A stretch of 64,000 nucleotides of DNA from Bin5 sp965218625. Lineage in GTDB: Bacteria > Chloroflexota > Anaerolineae > Caldilineales > Caldilineaceae. The notes under the pieces are model-generated. The model was not told the DNA's origin. It did no database searches and saw only the letters and a program-made list of their open reading frames with translations. Location: the NCBI GenBank assembly GCA_965218625.1, contig CBDCLG010000015.1, positions 434,001 to 498,000 of the forward strand. The letters are read 5' to 3'. Made by a program: the position numbers and the translations under genes. This document shows, one piece after another, positions 56,059 through 64,000 of the stretch (position 1 is the first letter of the stretch; every line of letters begins with the position of its first letter).

Positions 56059-57321
56059 TCACAGACTTTGCAGCCGGTCTACGATGCTGACGCCGGTCGC
56101 GTGCGTTATCGCTTTGTGAATGGGCTGTTTGCCCCGGTGCCGGGTGTGGTGGGGAATCGAGGACTCGTCCGGCTTGTCGCTGAAGCTGATGATCAGGCAG
56201 CCCCGCTCCTTCAACCACAGAACGGCCTCGCGCACCTCCTGCGTGATGCAGATCTCCTGGTGGAAGCGCTCCTCCGCCGGCACGTCATCGGCCAGGTTGT
56301 TCATATGCTCGAGCGTGGCGAGAAACTCTTCGCGGCGGAACTGTTTGAAGGGGGTCGGGTCCCCCTGCGAAACCGCGGTGTTTACCGCTTCGTGGGCCTG
56401 GCGCATCGCTTCACTGACGCGTCCGCCGCCGGCAATGCAGACCTCGGCATAGCGAACGAACTGCGCGAAAGTCTGCACGGCGCCGCTCTCGATGCGCTCG
56501 ATCAGGTCGGTGCAATCAAGCCCGTCATTGTTGAGCACGAGGCAGATATAGGCCAGGTAGTCCTGGTTGTCGCCGGTCAGATGATGGTAGCGGGCACGGT
56601 TGAGGTGCTCATAGTGCTGCGTGAAGCGCTTGGCGTTGAACTTGTCGCCCAGCAGGCCGCCGACTGTGCGGTAGAGGCCCTTCAGACGGGCGACGTCGAT
56701 GGCGCGGTTGTTGCGTCCACGCGCGCCGATGGCCGTCTTGTCCAGGTCGAGAACGACCGCGGTGTTTTCATCCAGCCGCAGGCCGTTCCGCTGCGCCCAT
56801 TGGATCCAGTCCACCAGCTGGCTCCAGCGATTGGCCTCGAACATGCCGGTCTCTTCATCGGCGTTGAACTGTTCCGGCTCGTTGGCCTTTTCGTTGCCGA
56901 TGAAGCAGGCGCTGGGAATCGCGGGAACCCCGCCGTTGAGCGGTTCCTCGTCGTCCAGGGGCGGTTCGTCCGCCGAGCGCAGGGAGCGCATCACCTGAAA
57001 TGTGTTTCCGTCGCCGGAAAGGGTGTCGCCGATAAAGAGCAACTCTTCAACGGTTGCCGCACGCCGCTTCTGCGCCTGCTCCAGGATCCACAATGCGACC
57101 TGAGCATAGGACGTGTCCTGCTTGCGGGGGACGACGTCATTGGGCAACCCGAGTTGGTAGCGGGCCGACTTCAGGCCGGGGATCTGGCGCGTGAGCGGCT
57201 CCAATTTGCGGTAGACAACCAGATCGCCGATTAGCTCATCCAGGGACGTCAGCCCAAAATTCTCAACCGCGATCGGATAGGCTTCTCTGGTCTGCGTATT
57301 GCCCAATTCTTCACCTTCCAT
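56059..57321 (-). CDS. HAD-motif protein of unknown function with unusual motif order
   Basis: 420 residues with no family I can name. AVVLDLDKTAIGARG (about 189-203) looks like HAD motif I (DxDxT). LIISFSDKPDESS near the C-terminus resembles motif II (Ser followed by D-x-P). A GD-x-x-x-x-D type segment, ELLFIGDTLSGDGNTF (about 93-108), resembles motif IV but comes before motif I, which would be a permuted order. A long helical middle (about 205-350) separates motifs I and II. Phosphatase-like chemistry is a guess. It has its own promoter at 57421-57450. Confidence 0.7.
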   Translation of the reverse strand: MEGEELGNTQTREAYPIAVENFGLTSLDELIGDLVVYRKLEPLTRQIPGLKSARYQLGLPNDVVPRKQDTSYAQVALWILEQAQKRRAATVEELLFIGDTLSGDGNTFQVMRSLRSADEPPLDDEEPLNGGVPAIPSACFIGNEKANEPEQFNADEETGMFEANRWSQLVDWIQWAQRNGLRLDENTAVVLDLDKTAIGARGRNNRAIDVARLKGLYRTVGGLLGDKFNAKRFTQHYEHLNRARYHHLTGDNQDYLAYICLVLNNDGLDCTDLIERIESGAVQTFAQFVRYAEVCIAGGGRVSEAMRQAHEAVNTAVSQGDPTPFKQFRREEFLATLEHMNNLADDVPAEERFHQEICITQEVREAVLWLKERGCLIISFSDKPDESSIPHHTRHRGKQPIHKAITHATGVSIVDRLQSL

Positions 57322-57420
57322 TTCAGCTTCCAGCCTTCAGATGTCCGTCAGCACCGCAACCGAGCAACCGAAGACCAGGACTGACCGCTGAAAGACTCGC
57401 CGCGCCGTGCCCTGCCCACG

Positions 57421-57450
57421 ATTCTACCCTATGCCAGATTGTTATGTAAA
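57421..57450 (-). promoter_or_regulatory. Sigma-70 promoter of the HAD-motif gene
   Basis: On the minus strand TTTACA (57450-57445), an 18-base spacer and TAGAAT (57426-57421), 100 bases before the start codon and just after the asd stop. Confidence 0.65.
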
Positions 57451-57482
57451 ATTTCCGGCGCGTTTGCACAACGACGCATTGG

Positions 57483-58628
57483 CTAGCGACTCGCGGTCAA
57501 GACTGCGCTTGCCACCGCCAACTGTTCCGACGCGTCTATTTTTTCGCCGCCAATATAGCCCTGCGAAACAAGAAATTCAGCGTTGAGCAGGCTACCGCCG
57601 GCCGCGCCCCGAATCGTATTGTGTCCCAGCGTCAGAAATTTCACATCCAGCAGCGGATCGGGCCGCAGCCGGCCCGCGACCGTCGCCATGCCGGGAATGC
57701 TGCCGGCCAGCCGGTCCATGCGCGGCTGGGGGCGGTCGGCCTCTTCGCGGTAGACAATGGCCGGCTGGGGCGCGCTCGGCAGGCCCATGCGCTGCGGCAA
57801 TGGGTCGTACTCGTCCCAGGCCCGGCGCACATCTTCCAGGCTGGCTCGCTGCGCGAACTCGACGCTGACCGCTGCCAGATGGCCGTTACGGACCGGAACG
57901 CGGTTGCAATGCGCGCTGACGACGAAATCGGCCATCTGCACGGCCTGACCGTCGAACTTTCCCAGCAGTTTCTGCGGCTCGCGGCGTTCCATCTTCTCCT
58001 CTTCGGACCCGATGAACGGGATCACGTTGTCGATGATATCCATCGACGGCACGCCGGGATAGCCCGCTCCACTGGTCGCCTGCATCGTCACGACGAAGAC
58101 CTTCTCAACACCGAACGCCTCGTGCAACGGATGCAACGCACTCACCAGGTGCGTGGTGGAGCAGTTGGGATTGGTGGTGATGAATCCCGGCCAGCCCCGC
58201 TCAATCTTCTGACGCTCGATCAGCCCGACATGTTCCGGGTTGACCTCGGGGATCAGCAGCGGCACATCCGGCTCGTAGCGGTAAGCGCTGGCGTTGCTGC
58301 ATACGACGTATCCGGCCGCGGCCAACGCCCCTTCTACGGCGTGCGCCGGTTCGCTGGGCAAAGCGCTGAAGACCAGCTCACAGTCGATGCCGGGCGCCAT
58401 CTCCTGCAGGGTCCAGTCGCGCAGGTGGGGCGGCATGTCCCCGCGCAGGAGCCAGTTGCAGGCGTCGGCGTAGCGCTTGCCCGCGTTGCGTTGCGACGCG
58501 CACAGCACGGTCAGCTCAAACCAGGGATGCCCCTGCAGCATCTGCACAAACCGCTGCCCCACCGCGCCGGTCGCGCCCAGCACGCCCACTCGAATCTTCG
58601 GCTGATTGAACTGTGAAAGTCCTGTCAT
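57483..58628 (-). CDS. asd: Aspartate-semialdehyde dehydrogenase
   Basis: 381 residues. NADPH-dependent reduction of aspartyl phosphate to aspartate semialdehyde. N-terminal VGVLGATGAVGQRFVQML, catalytic Cys in TTNPNCSTTHLVSALHPL, and substrate segment VSAHCNRVPVRNGHLAAVSV. The catalytic region and length fit the archaeal/fungal-type ASADH subgroup, not the shorter enterobacterial type. Third gene of the SAM-riboswitch-controlled operon lysC-hom-asd. Confidence 0.95.
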   Translation of the reverse strand: MTGLSQFNQPKIRVGVLGATGAVGQRFVQMLQGHPWFELTVLCASQRNAGKRYADACNWLLRGDMPPHLRDWTLQEMAPGIDCELVFSALPSEPAHAVEGALAAAGYVVCSNASAYRYEPDVPLLIPEVNPEHVGLIERQKIERGWPGFITTNPNCSTTHLVSALHPLHEAFGVEKVFVVTMQATSGAGYPGVPSMDIIDNVIPFIGSEEEKMERREPQKLLGKFDGQAVQMADFVVSAHCNRVPVRNGHLAAVSVEFAQRASLEDVRRAWDEYDPLPQRMGLPSAPQPAIVYREEADRPQPRMDRLAGSIPGMATVAGRLRPDPLLDVKFLTLGHNTIRGAAGGSLLNAEFLVSQGYIGGEKIDASEQLAVASAVLTASR

Positions 58629-58668
58629 TGGAATTTACTCCATCCCAGCGGCAAGTTCACACTTTCCA

Positions 58669-59820
58669 CTAATAATTGCTGAAATGCAACGCGACGATAT
58701 CGCTCAGAACGCCGGCCGCGGTCGCCTCGACGCCCGCGCCCCGGCCCTGAATAACCAGTGGGTTGGGACTGTACCAGCGGCTGTAGAACTCGACCAGGTT
58801 GTCGGTACCGGTCAATCGCCCCAGCGGACTGTCCTTGGCGACCGCGGTCAGGCCGACGCTGCAGGCGCCGTCCGCCAGCGTGGCCGCATAGCGTAGGACC
58901 TTGCCCTCGGACGCGGCGCGCGCCACCTCCTGCCGGTACGCCTCGTCGAGCGACGGCAGCGCCGCCAGAAAGTCGTCTACGCTCAGGCCGGCCAGCCGCT
59001 CAGGATAGAGGCCGCTGACCTCCACCTGCGCCATCTCGATGCGCCAGCCGATGCCGCGCGCCAGGATAAGCGCTTTGCGCGCCACGTCTACGCCGCCCAG
59101 ATCGTCGCGCGGGTCCGGCTCGGTGTAACCCAGGCGGTAGGCTTCCTGCACCGTTTCGCTGTAGGTGCGGCCCTGCTCGAGTCCGGTCATCAGAAAGCCA
59201 AGCGTGCCGCTGAAGGAACCGGCGATCCGCTCGATCTCGTCGCCGCTCGACACAAGCCGGTCGAGCGTTGCGATCACCGACAGACCCGCGCCCACCGTCG
59301 TCTCGTAGCGCAGCGCGGCCAGGGAACGCGGCGCGGCGGCAGCGCCTCCGATGCGGTTGAGCCGGTCGTAGACCTCCTGCGCGGCGGTCAACGGCCTCTT
59401 GTTCGCCAGAACGACCTGGTAGCCCCGGTCCAGCGCGAAGAAGAGGGCATCCAACGTCTCGTCCGACGCGGTGCAGTCGACAACGACCGCGCCCCACCTT
59501 CCGACATCCTCAACAAGCGCGGCCGGACTGGGATAGGCGCGACCAAGCGAATGGGAGGCGAGCGCGCCGCCGTTCTCCTTCAGCTGCAGGATATCGTCCA
59601 GCAGCTGGCCGCTGAAGCCGCCCTCCGGCGGCGCGATCGCGCCGCTGCTGTCGCTCAGCGCCAGCCAGGCGATGCGCAGACCGTACTCCCGCTCCAGAAG
59701 AGGCCGCTTTTCCTCGATCTGACGCAGCAACGCCCGGCCCACTCCGCCCAGCCCAAGCAGGATGACCGGCTTGGGCGGCTTCTGTGATTGCTCGGACCCC
59801 GTCGCGGATGCGTTGGCCAT
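58669..59820 (-). CDS. hom: Homoserine dehydrogenase
   Basis: 383 residues. Reduces aspartate semialdehyde to homoserine, the branch to methionine and threonine. Rossmann motif VILLGLGGVGRALLRQIEEK, then VVLANKRPLTAAQ, YETTVGAGLSVIATLDRLVS, and the active-site region GSFSGTLGFLMTGLEQG with Asp/Lys in PRDDLGGVDVARKALIL. No ACT domain, so it resembles the short feedback-insensitive type. The ATG (59820) is four bases after the lysC stop, which supports translational coupling. Confidence 0.94.
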   Translation of the reverse strand: MANASATGSEQSQKPPKPVILLGLGGVGRALLRQIEEKRPLLEREYGLRIAWLALSDSSGAIAPPEGGFSGQLLDDILQLKENGGALASHSLGRAYPSPAALVEDVGRWGAVVVDCTASDETLDALFFALDRGYQVVLANKRPLTAAQEVYDRLNRIGGAAAAPRSLAALRYETTVGAGLSVIATLDRLVSSGDEIERIAGSFSGTLGFLMTGLEQGRTYSETVQEAYRLGYTEPDPRDDLGGVDVARKALILARGIGWRIEMAQVEVSGLYPERLAGLSVDDFLAALPSLDEAYRQEVARAASEGKVLRYAATLADGACSVGLTAVAKDSPLGRLTGTDNLVEFYSRWYSPNPLVIQGRGAGVEATAAGVLSDIVALHFSNY

Positions 59821-59824
59821 GCCT

Positions 59825-61285
59825 CTACTCCGTTCCCAGTTCAAAAGTGTCGTGGATGGCGCGAATCGCATCGTCGGCGGATGCCTGCAGCACGACGAGG
59901 CTTATGTTGGCCTCGCTCGAACCCTGCGCGATCGCGATCACGTTGATGCCCTGCGCGCCGAGTGCGCTGAAGACGCGCGCGGCGATGCCGGGCGTGCCCT
60001 TCATGCCGGCGCCGATCACCGCCACAATTACGATATCCGGCTGGCTGCTGATCTCCTCGATCATCTGCTGCGCCAGCTCTCGACCAAACTCCTCTCTGAG
60101 CGCGGCAATCACCGCCTCGCCCTCCGACTCCGGCACGACGAAACAGATGCTCTGTTCGCTGCTACCCTGGCTGATCATCAGCACATTGGCGCGCTGACGG
60201 GCAACCGCGTCGAATGTGCGCGCCGCAATGCCGGGCACTCCGATCATGCCGCGGCCGGCAATGGTAATCAGACGCAGATCGCGCACCGCAGTGATCGCCT
60301 TGACGCCGTGGTGTAGCTCGCGACTCCTCTCGACGATGCGCGTGCCCGGATGGTCCGGGTTGAATGTGTTCAGCACCCGCAGCGGTATCTTCCTCTCCAC
60401 TGCCGGCGTGACTGTCTTGGGATGCAGCACCTTGGCGCCGTAGTAGGCCAGCTCGGCCACCTCCTCGTACGAAAGCTCCACCATCGAGCGCGCGCTGGCG
60501 ACGATGCGCGGGTCCGCGGTCATCACGCCGTCGACGTCGGTCCAGATCTGGATCTCGTCTGCATCGAGCGCCGCGCCCAGAACGGCAGCCGAATAGTCGG
60601 AGCCGCCCCGCCCCAGCGTGGTGGGCACGCCGTTCTCGGTCGCGCCGACAAATCCGGTCACTACCGGCACGACACCGCTCTGCAACATCGGCAACAGGCG
60701 GTCGCGGCTGCGGCTAACCGTCGGCTCCATCAGCGGATTGGCGCCGCCGAACTGGTCGTCGGTGATGATCAGCTCGCCGGCGTCGACGAACTGTGCCTTG
60801 ACGCCCCTGGCGCGCAGTACAGCCGCCAGCAGCGGCGCGCTCAGCCGCTCGCCCACGCCGCTGACGACGTCGAGCCCGCGCTGTGTCAGCTCGCCGAGCA
60901 CAGTGATGCTGCGGCAGAGGCGTTCAAACTCGCGCAGGCGGTTGTCGAACAGCCTGCCGAGCGCGGCCCGCTCCACGCCGTCCTCGATCAGCTGACCGGC
61001 CACCACCTGGTGCCGCACCAACAGCTGGCTGCGCGCGTCGCGGTAGGGCGTTTCGTCGCCGGCCGCAGCCGTCTGGGCAGCCTCGATCAGCGTATTGGTC
61101 ACCCCGCTCATCGCGCTGACAACGACCAGAACGCCGGGACTGTCTGCCCCCTGCTCACCGCTCTTCGCCGCGGGCCCGCATTTGGCCTGCTTCTCGACAG
61201 CGCCGGCCACAATCTGGGCCACGCTGTCAATCGAATCGGTCGTGCCGACCGACGTTCCGCCGAATTTCATTACGATCATACGCAT
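59825..61285 (-). CDS. lysC: Aspartokinase
   Basis: 486 residues. ATP-dependent phosphorylation of aspartate, first step to Lys, Thr and Met. Amino-acid kinase domain with VMKFGGTSVGTTDSIDSVAQ at the N-terminus, ELTQRGLDVVSGVGERLSAP and TLGRGGSDYSAAVLGAALDA (substrate and ATP site). It is followed by two ACT domains (ITIAGRGMIGVPGIAARTFD and IVAVIGAGMKGTPGIAARVF), the usual allosteric sites for Lys or Thr. First gene behind the SAM-I riboswitch, so transcription follows S-adenosylmethionine while the enzyme can be feedback-inhibited. Confidence 0.96.
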   Translation of the reverse strand: MRMIVMKFGGTSVGTTDSIDSVAQIVAGAVEKQAKCGPAAKSGEQGADSPGVLVVVSAMSGVTNTLIEAAQTAAAGDETPYRDARSQLLVRHQVVAGQLIEDGVERAALGRLFDNRLREFERLCRSITVLGELTQRGLDVVSGVGERLSAPLLAAVLRARGVKAQFVDAGELIITDDQFGGANPLMEPTVSRSRDRLLPMLQSGVVPVVTGFVGATENGVPTTLGRGGSDYSAAVLGAALDADEIQIWTDVDGVMTADPRIVASARSMVELSYEEVAELAYYGAKVLHPKTVTPAVERKIPLRVLNTFNPDHPGTRIVERSRELHHGVKAITAVRDLRLITIAGRGMIGVPGIAARTFDAVARQRANVLMISQGSSEQSICFVVPESEGEAVIAALREEFGRELAQQMIEEISSQPDIVIVAVIGAGMKGTPGIAARVFSALGAQGINVIAIAQGSSEANISLVVLQASADDAIRAIHDTFELGTE

Positions 61286-61302
61286 TCAACTCGCTCTTCG
61301 GG

Positions 61303-61336
61303 TAAAAAATACCCCTCGTCGCGCAGACGAGAGGTA
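61303..61336 (-). terminator. Regulatory terminator of the SAM-I riboswitch
   Basis: On the minus strand an 11-bp stem TACCTCTCGTC/GACGAGGGGTA (one G-U) with loop TGCGC is followed by a run of T. Its 5' arm (CCTCTC) is complementary to GAGAGG at the 3' end of the aptamer, the expected antiterminator exchange. Confidence 0.93.
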
Positions 61337-61353
61337 GCAAAAGAAAGTTCCGC

Positions 61354-61510
61354 CTCTCATCTACCAGAATCGTCCATGCGCCGCAAAGCAACTGGATCGG
61401 CGCAATACATCTGCCGGAATTGGCACCTACGTCACGGAAAATCCTTCAGTTTCCGCTACCGGGTTGCCGAGGCTTCACAGGGCCGGTCCCTCCGCCTCTC
61501 TGGATAAGAG
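61354..61510 (-). ncRNA. SAM-I riboswitch (S-box) aptamer upstream of lysC-hom-asd
   Basis: On the minus strand the conserved S-box blocks occur in order: CTTATCCAGAGAGGCGGAGG, GACCGGCCCTGTGAAGCC, CGGCAACC, then GGTGCCAATTCCGGCAGA. P1 is closed by CTCTTATC (61510-61503) with GATGAGAG (61361-61354). The terminator follows at 61303-61336 and a consensus promoter precedes it. High S-adenosylmethionine should favour the terminator and shut the aspartate-family operon, which supplies homoserine for methionine. Confidence 0.97.
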
Positions 61511-61536
61511 CCCAGTTATTCGGTTGTTAGGGGAAG

Positions 61537-61565
61537 ACTATAGCAGGTGATTGGAGAGAAGTCAA
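61537..61565 (-). promoter_or_regulatory. Sigma-70 promoter of lysC-hom-asd
   Basis: On the minus strand TTGACT (61565-61560), a 17-base spacer and TATAGT (61542-61537). Transcription would start near 61530, about 20 bases before the riboswitch P1 stem. Confidence 0.88.
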
Positions 61566-61590
61566 GATTCGGGGAGGGATTGCGCACGAT

Positions 61591-61818
61591 GTGGTTCGAG
61601 GGCGGAATGGCGCCTCTCAGACCAAGCGCACCGTCACCGCCCAGATATCCGACGCCAGCGGCCTTCTCAACGACAACACCCGCGACTACGACCCCGCGCC
61701 GGGTACGTTCGTGTCGCCGGATTCGATGTGCCCGAGTGGATTGAGCAAATGTATTGGACGATGCAACAAACTCCTCTTGGCAGGCGTTGGGATGGCGCAA
61801 TCCAGGGGAAACAACTGA
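61591..61818 (+). pseudogene. Possible remnant of an Rhs/YD-repeat protein
   Basis: In the frame from 61591 the peptide contains SGLLNDNTRDYDPAPGTFVS followed by PDSM. That closely resembles the Rhs core end signature (YDPxLGxFxSPD). The reading loses similarity after about 61735 and stops at 61818. The surrounding 61566-61995 region has no other recognisable gene. Most likely a short fragment of an Rhs-type gene; the match is only ~20 residues, so the call is tentative. Confidence 0.45.
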
Positions 61819-61995
61819 TGCAGGGGGACGAACCTCCATACCCATTAGACTATGGGACATACGGGGAACGGGGAGGCCGAGCGGCGTGATTCTTTCCTGC
61901 TCCCCCTTTGCGATCCTGTCGTATCGCGCTACACTGAACCTGAAAAGGCCATAGCAAGAACAGACATGCGTATTTCAGGGCCGTAGTGTGAAACG

Positions 61996-62247
61996 ATGAA
62001 AACCGTTACGCTGACACTGAAACTTCCGAACGCATTAGCTGCCGAGGCAGGTGAAGCAGGACTGCTCACTTCTGAATCATTGACGGCACTCTTGCGGCGT
62101 GAAGTGCAGCAACAGCGCGTCGACAACCTGATTACCGCGTTTGAACGGCTTGACCGGGAGGAAACGAACGCTCTCGGCATTGAAGAAATCGCGGCGGAAA
62201 TCGCTGCCGCACGAGCGGAAAGGCGCAGCGGTGCGTCTTGTTCTTGA
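61996..62247 (+). CDS. Small antitoxin-like protein paired with a PIN toxin
   Basis: 83 residues, Leu/Ala/Glu-rich and mostly helical: TLTLKLPNALAAEAGEAGLL, LTALLRREVQQQRVDNLITA, EEIAAEIAAARAERR. Its size, charge and 17-base overlap with the downstream PIN-domain gene are those of an antitoxin in a type II toxin-antitoxin pair. No ribbon-helix-helix or AbrB motif is certain. No clear ribosome site before the ATG. Confidence 0.7.
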   Translation: MKTVTLTLKLPNALAAEAGEAGLLTSESLTALLRREVQQQRVDNLITAFERLDREETNALGIEEIAAEIAAARAERRSGASCS

Positions 62248-62647
62248 TACCAATACAGTCATCTCCGCGCTCCTCTGGCAAGGGGCGCCGCGACGGATTC
62301 TGCTCTCCGCCCACGCCAACGTTGTACAGCTCTACACCTCTATTCCTCTCTTGATTGAACTTGACGATGTGCTGCGCCGCACCAAATTCCAGGCACGGCT
62401 GCGCCAGGCCCGCGTTACGGCAAACGTATTGGTGCTCGGCTATGCCGCCCTTGCAACCACTGTCGAGCCGGTGGCGATTCCACCGGTAATCCTGTCCGAC
62501 CCGGACGACGATGCTGTACTTGCCTGTGCCCTGGCCGCGCAGGCCGAAGCAATCGTGTCAGGCGATAGCCATCTGCTTCAGTTGGGCGCCTACGCTGCCA
62601 TCCCCATCTTGCCTGCTGGAATCTTGCTCGAACAGATTGCACTGTAG
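62231..62647 (+). CDS. PIN-domain toxin (VapC-like ribonuclease)
   Basis: 138 residues from the GTG at 62231, overlapping the antitoxin gene. The PIN acidic residues are visible: VRLVLDTNTVISALLW (Asp), LLIELDDVLRR (Glu), LSDPDDDAVLACALAAQAEA (Asp) and IVSGDSHLL (Asp). This matches the PIN_3-type putative toxins (COG1569-like). Expected to cleave RNA when not bound by its antitoxin. The frame begins at 62141 but that part lies inside the antitoxin. Confidence 0.85.
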   Translation: MRLVLDTNTVISALLWQGAPRRILLSAHANVVQLYTSIPLLIELDDVLRRTKFQARLRQARVTANVLVLGYAALATTVEPVAIPPVILSDPDDDAVLACALAAQAEAIVSGDSHLLQLGAYAAIPILPAGILLEQIAL

Positions 62648-62665
62648 TCCGATCCAAGTATCCGC

Positions 62666-63127
62666 TCATCCCGCGGCCCAACGCGCCAACGCTTTCTCAG
62701 GCGACGAAATCTCATCAACCGACGTATAGTAGTGGCTCTCCCAATCCTGCTGCGGCATGCCGACGAACAGCATCAAATTGAGGGGGTACTCCTCCGTATC
62801 GGCGACGCGGCGGAAATCATCGCGGAAGAGAAACGTCGGCTTGCCCAGCGCGATCGCCACACCCAACTCGACCATCACACCCTCGTCGGGCGGCACGCCG
62901 TTCACGATAGCAAAGATGGCGTCCGCGTCGCGCGCGTCCCTGCAGCAGAGTTGCCCAACGCGGTAGGCCCAGCCCGGTACGCTGGGGTCGACCTCCGGGC
63001 TGGTACGAGAGAACGGTTCCCACACATCCAGCCCGAGCCCGGCGATCGCGTCAACAATCGGCGGCAGCAACAGCTCGCGCTGCTGCGCAGAAAAACCGTA
63101 CGGGTTGGCAAGGTAAACGGATTTCAT
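62666..63127 (-). CDS. Nucleoside 2-deoxyribosyltransferase family protein
   Basis: 153 residues. Signature YLANPYGFSAQQRELLLPPI at the N-terminus and the catalytic segment GVPPDEGVMVELGVAIALGK with the nucleophilic Glu. Transfers deoxyribose between nucleobases or hydrolyses the N-glycosidic bond in nucleotide salvage. Located just downstream of carB on the same strand (42-base gap), so it could share its transcript. Confidence 0.88.
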   Translation of the reverse strand: MKSVYLANPYGFSAQQRELLLPPIVDAIAGLGLDVWEPFSRTSPEVDPSVPGWAYRVGQLCCRDARDADAIFAIVNGVPPDEGVMVELGVAIALGKPTFLFRDDFRRVADTEEYPLNLMLFVGMPQQDWESHYYTSVDEISSPEKALARWAAG

Positions 63128-63169
63128 GCAGATCCTTCGTTTCTGAGTTTTGCAGTGGCTGGGCCCAGA

Positions 63170-64000
63170 CTACCCGTAGTATGCCTGCAGACTGCGGACG
63201 TTCAGCTCCGCGTCCATCATGGCGCGGATACCGTTGACCGCCGCCTGCGCCGCCGAAAGCGTCGTGATCAAGGGAATCTCCATGCGCGTGGCCAGCGTGC
63301 GGATCTTCTGGCCGTCGCTGCGGCTGCCGGGGCCGAGCGGCGTGTTGATAATCAGGTGGATCTTGCCGTCGCGCATCGCGTCGAGAGTCGTGTAGGAGGC
63401 ATCAGGCGTGAGCGGATCTTTCGCCCGCTCCTCGGCCGTGGCCTTGCTGAGGACGTCCACCGGCAGCCCCACCCGCTGGATCAGCGCGGCCGTGCCGGGC
63501 GTCGCGTAAAGCGAGAAACCCATGCGGTCGAAATCGCGCGCCAGCTTGAGCGCGGCGCCCTTGTCGTAGTCGTTGACGGTGATCAGCACGCCGCCTTCGA
63601 CCGGCAGACGGTATTCGGCGCCCAACTGGCTCTTGGCGAACGCGTGCCCGAAGTTCTGCGCATGGCCCATCACCTCGCCGGTGGAGCGCATCTCCGGCCC
63701 CAGCAACGTGTCCGCGCCGCTGAACTTCTTCCAAGGCAGCACAGCCTCCTTCACGAAAAAGCCCTTCACCGCCGGCTCGTCGAGCAGCCCAACCTCCGCC
63801 AGCGACTTGCCGGCCATCACCCGCGCCGCCAGCTTCGCCAGCGGCACACCGGTCGCCTTGCTCACAAAGGGCACCGTCCGGCTCGCGCGCGGGTTCACCT
63901 CCAGCACGTAGACAACGTCGTCCTTGATGGCATACTGCACGTTCATCAGACCGCATACGCCCAGCGCCAGGCCCAGCTTCTCGGTGTACTCACGAATAAT
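63170..64000 (-). CDS. carB: Carbamoyl-phosphate synthase large subunit, C-terminal part
   Basis: 277 codons enter from the right edge; the N-terminal three quarters are outside. The visible part is the end of the second ATP-grasp half (EKLGLALGVCGLMNVQYA, VYVLEVNPRASRTVPFVSKA). The MGS-like regulatory domain follows (LITVNDYDKGAALKLARDF, LYATPGTAALIQRVGL, HLIINTPLGPGSRSDGQKIR, TTLSAAQAAVNGIRAM). It synthesises carbamoyl phosphate with CarA. Its gene is about 61 kb from carA and on the same strand. Confidence 0.96.
   Translation of the reverse strand: MIREYTEKLGLALGVCGLMNVQYAIKDDVVYVLEVNPRASRTVPFVSKATGVPLAKLAARVMAGKSLAEVGLLDEPAVKGFFVKEAVLPWKKFSGADTLLGPEMRSTGEVMGHAQNFGHAFAKSQLGAEYRLPVEGGVLITVNDYDKGAALKLARDFDRMGFSLYATPGTAALIQRVGLPVDVLSKATAEERAKDPLTPDASYTTLDAMRDGKIHLIINTPLGPGSRSDGQKIRTLATRMEIPLITTLSAAQAAVNGIRAMMDAELNVRSLQAYYG

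Overview
The window is high-GC bacterial chromosome with densely packed genes in short operons. It most resembles an uncultivated Chloroflexota (Caldilineae/Anaerolineae-type) genome. The indications are an Arg operon with a short GNAT-type N-acetylglutamate synthase, sigma-70 region 4 in frame with a bifunctional-nuclease (DUF151) domain, many exported PQQ-like beta-propeller lipoproteins, Pro/Thr-rich lipoprotein linkers and an S-box leader. The taxonomic call is inference. I saw no rRNA, tRNA, CRISPR array or insertion sequence.

Layout. 1-817 (+): end of a sigma-region-4/DUF151 gene. 858-7276 (-): an arginine operon argC-trmH-argB-argD-argA(GNAT)-carA. Its leader carries a consensus promoter, a 17-residue leader peptide with four consecutive Arg codons, and a rho-independent terminator, which is the arrangement of ribosome-mediated attenuation. 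7382-7858 (-): an OsmC-family gene with an in-frame TGA exactly where the family has its catalytic Cys, followed by a SECIS-like hairpin, so a probable selenoprotein. 8156-9263: a methyltransferase gene whose leader contains a perfect 16-bp parS site. 9451-15825: rpoD, a MazG-like gene, gyrB, a membrane protein and murA (Asp variant of the catalytic Cys). The parS site, gyrB and rpoD suggest an origin-proximal region.

15831-22956 (-): tsaB-rimI followed by a run of envelope genes (two PQQ-propeller lipoproteins, an anchored nuclease-domain protein, an SH3b lipoprotein) and an MFS/GPH transporter without a standard start codon. 23077-32010: metabolic and regulatory genes (class II aldolase, endonuclease IV, an unusual trypsin-deacetylase fusion, a Crp/Fnr regulator, an aminotransferase, pdxA, a Gfo/Idh/MocA oxidoreductase).

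32076-52176 (+) is about 20 kb of paralogous exported beta-propeller genes with one to six propellers each. The largest would be about 2180 residues. The genes share blade modules, proline-rich linkers and signal/lipobox heads, so the locus has grown by tandem duplication and module shuffling. Nearly all frame and stop lesions in the window lie in this family, including a cluster of about a dozen single-base indels at 32.79-33.62 kb. They may be unpolished sequence in repeats or real decay.

52204-64000: an SDR gene, psuG, ftsH, a HAD-motif protein with unusual motif order, and the aspartate-family operon lysC-hom-asd behind a textbook SAM-I riboswitch with terminator and promoter. Then a small accessory patch (possible Rhs remnant, antitoxin/PIN-toxin pair), a nucleoside deoxyribosyltransferase, and the 3' part of carB. 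carA (in the arg operon) and carB are therefore about 61 kb apart.
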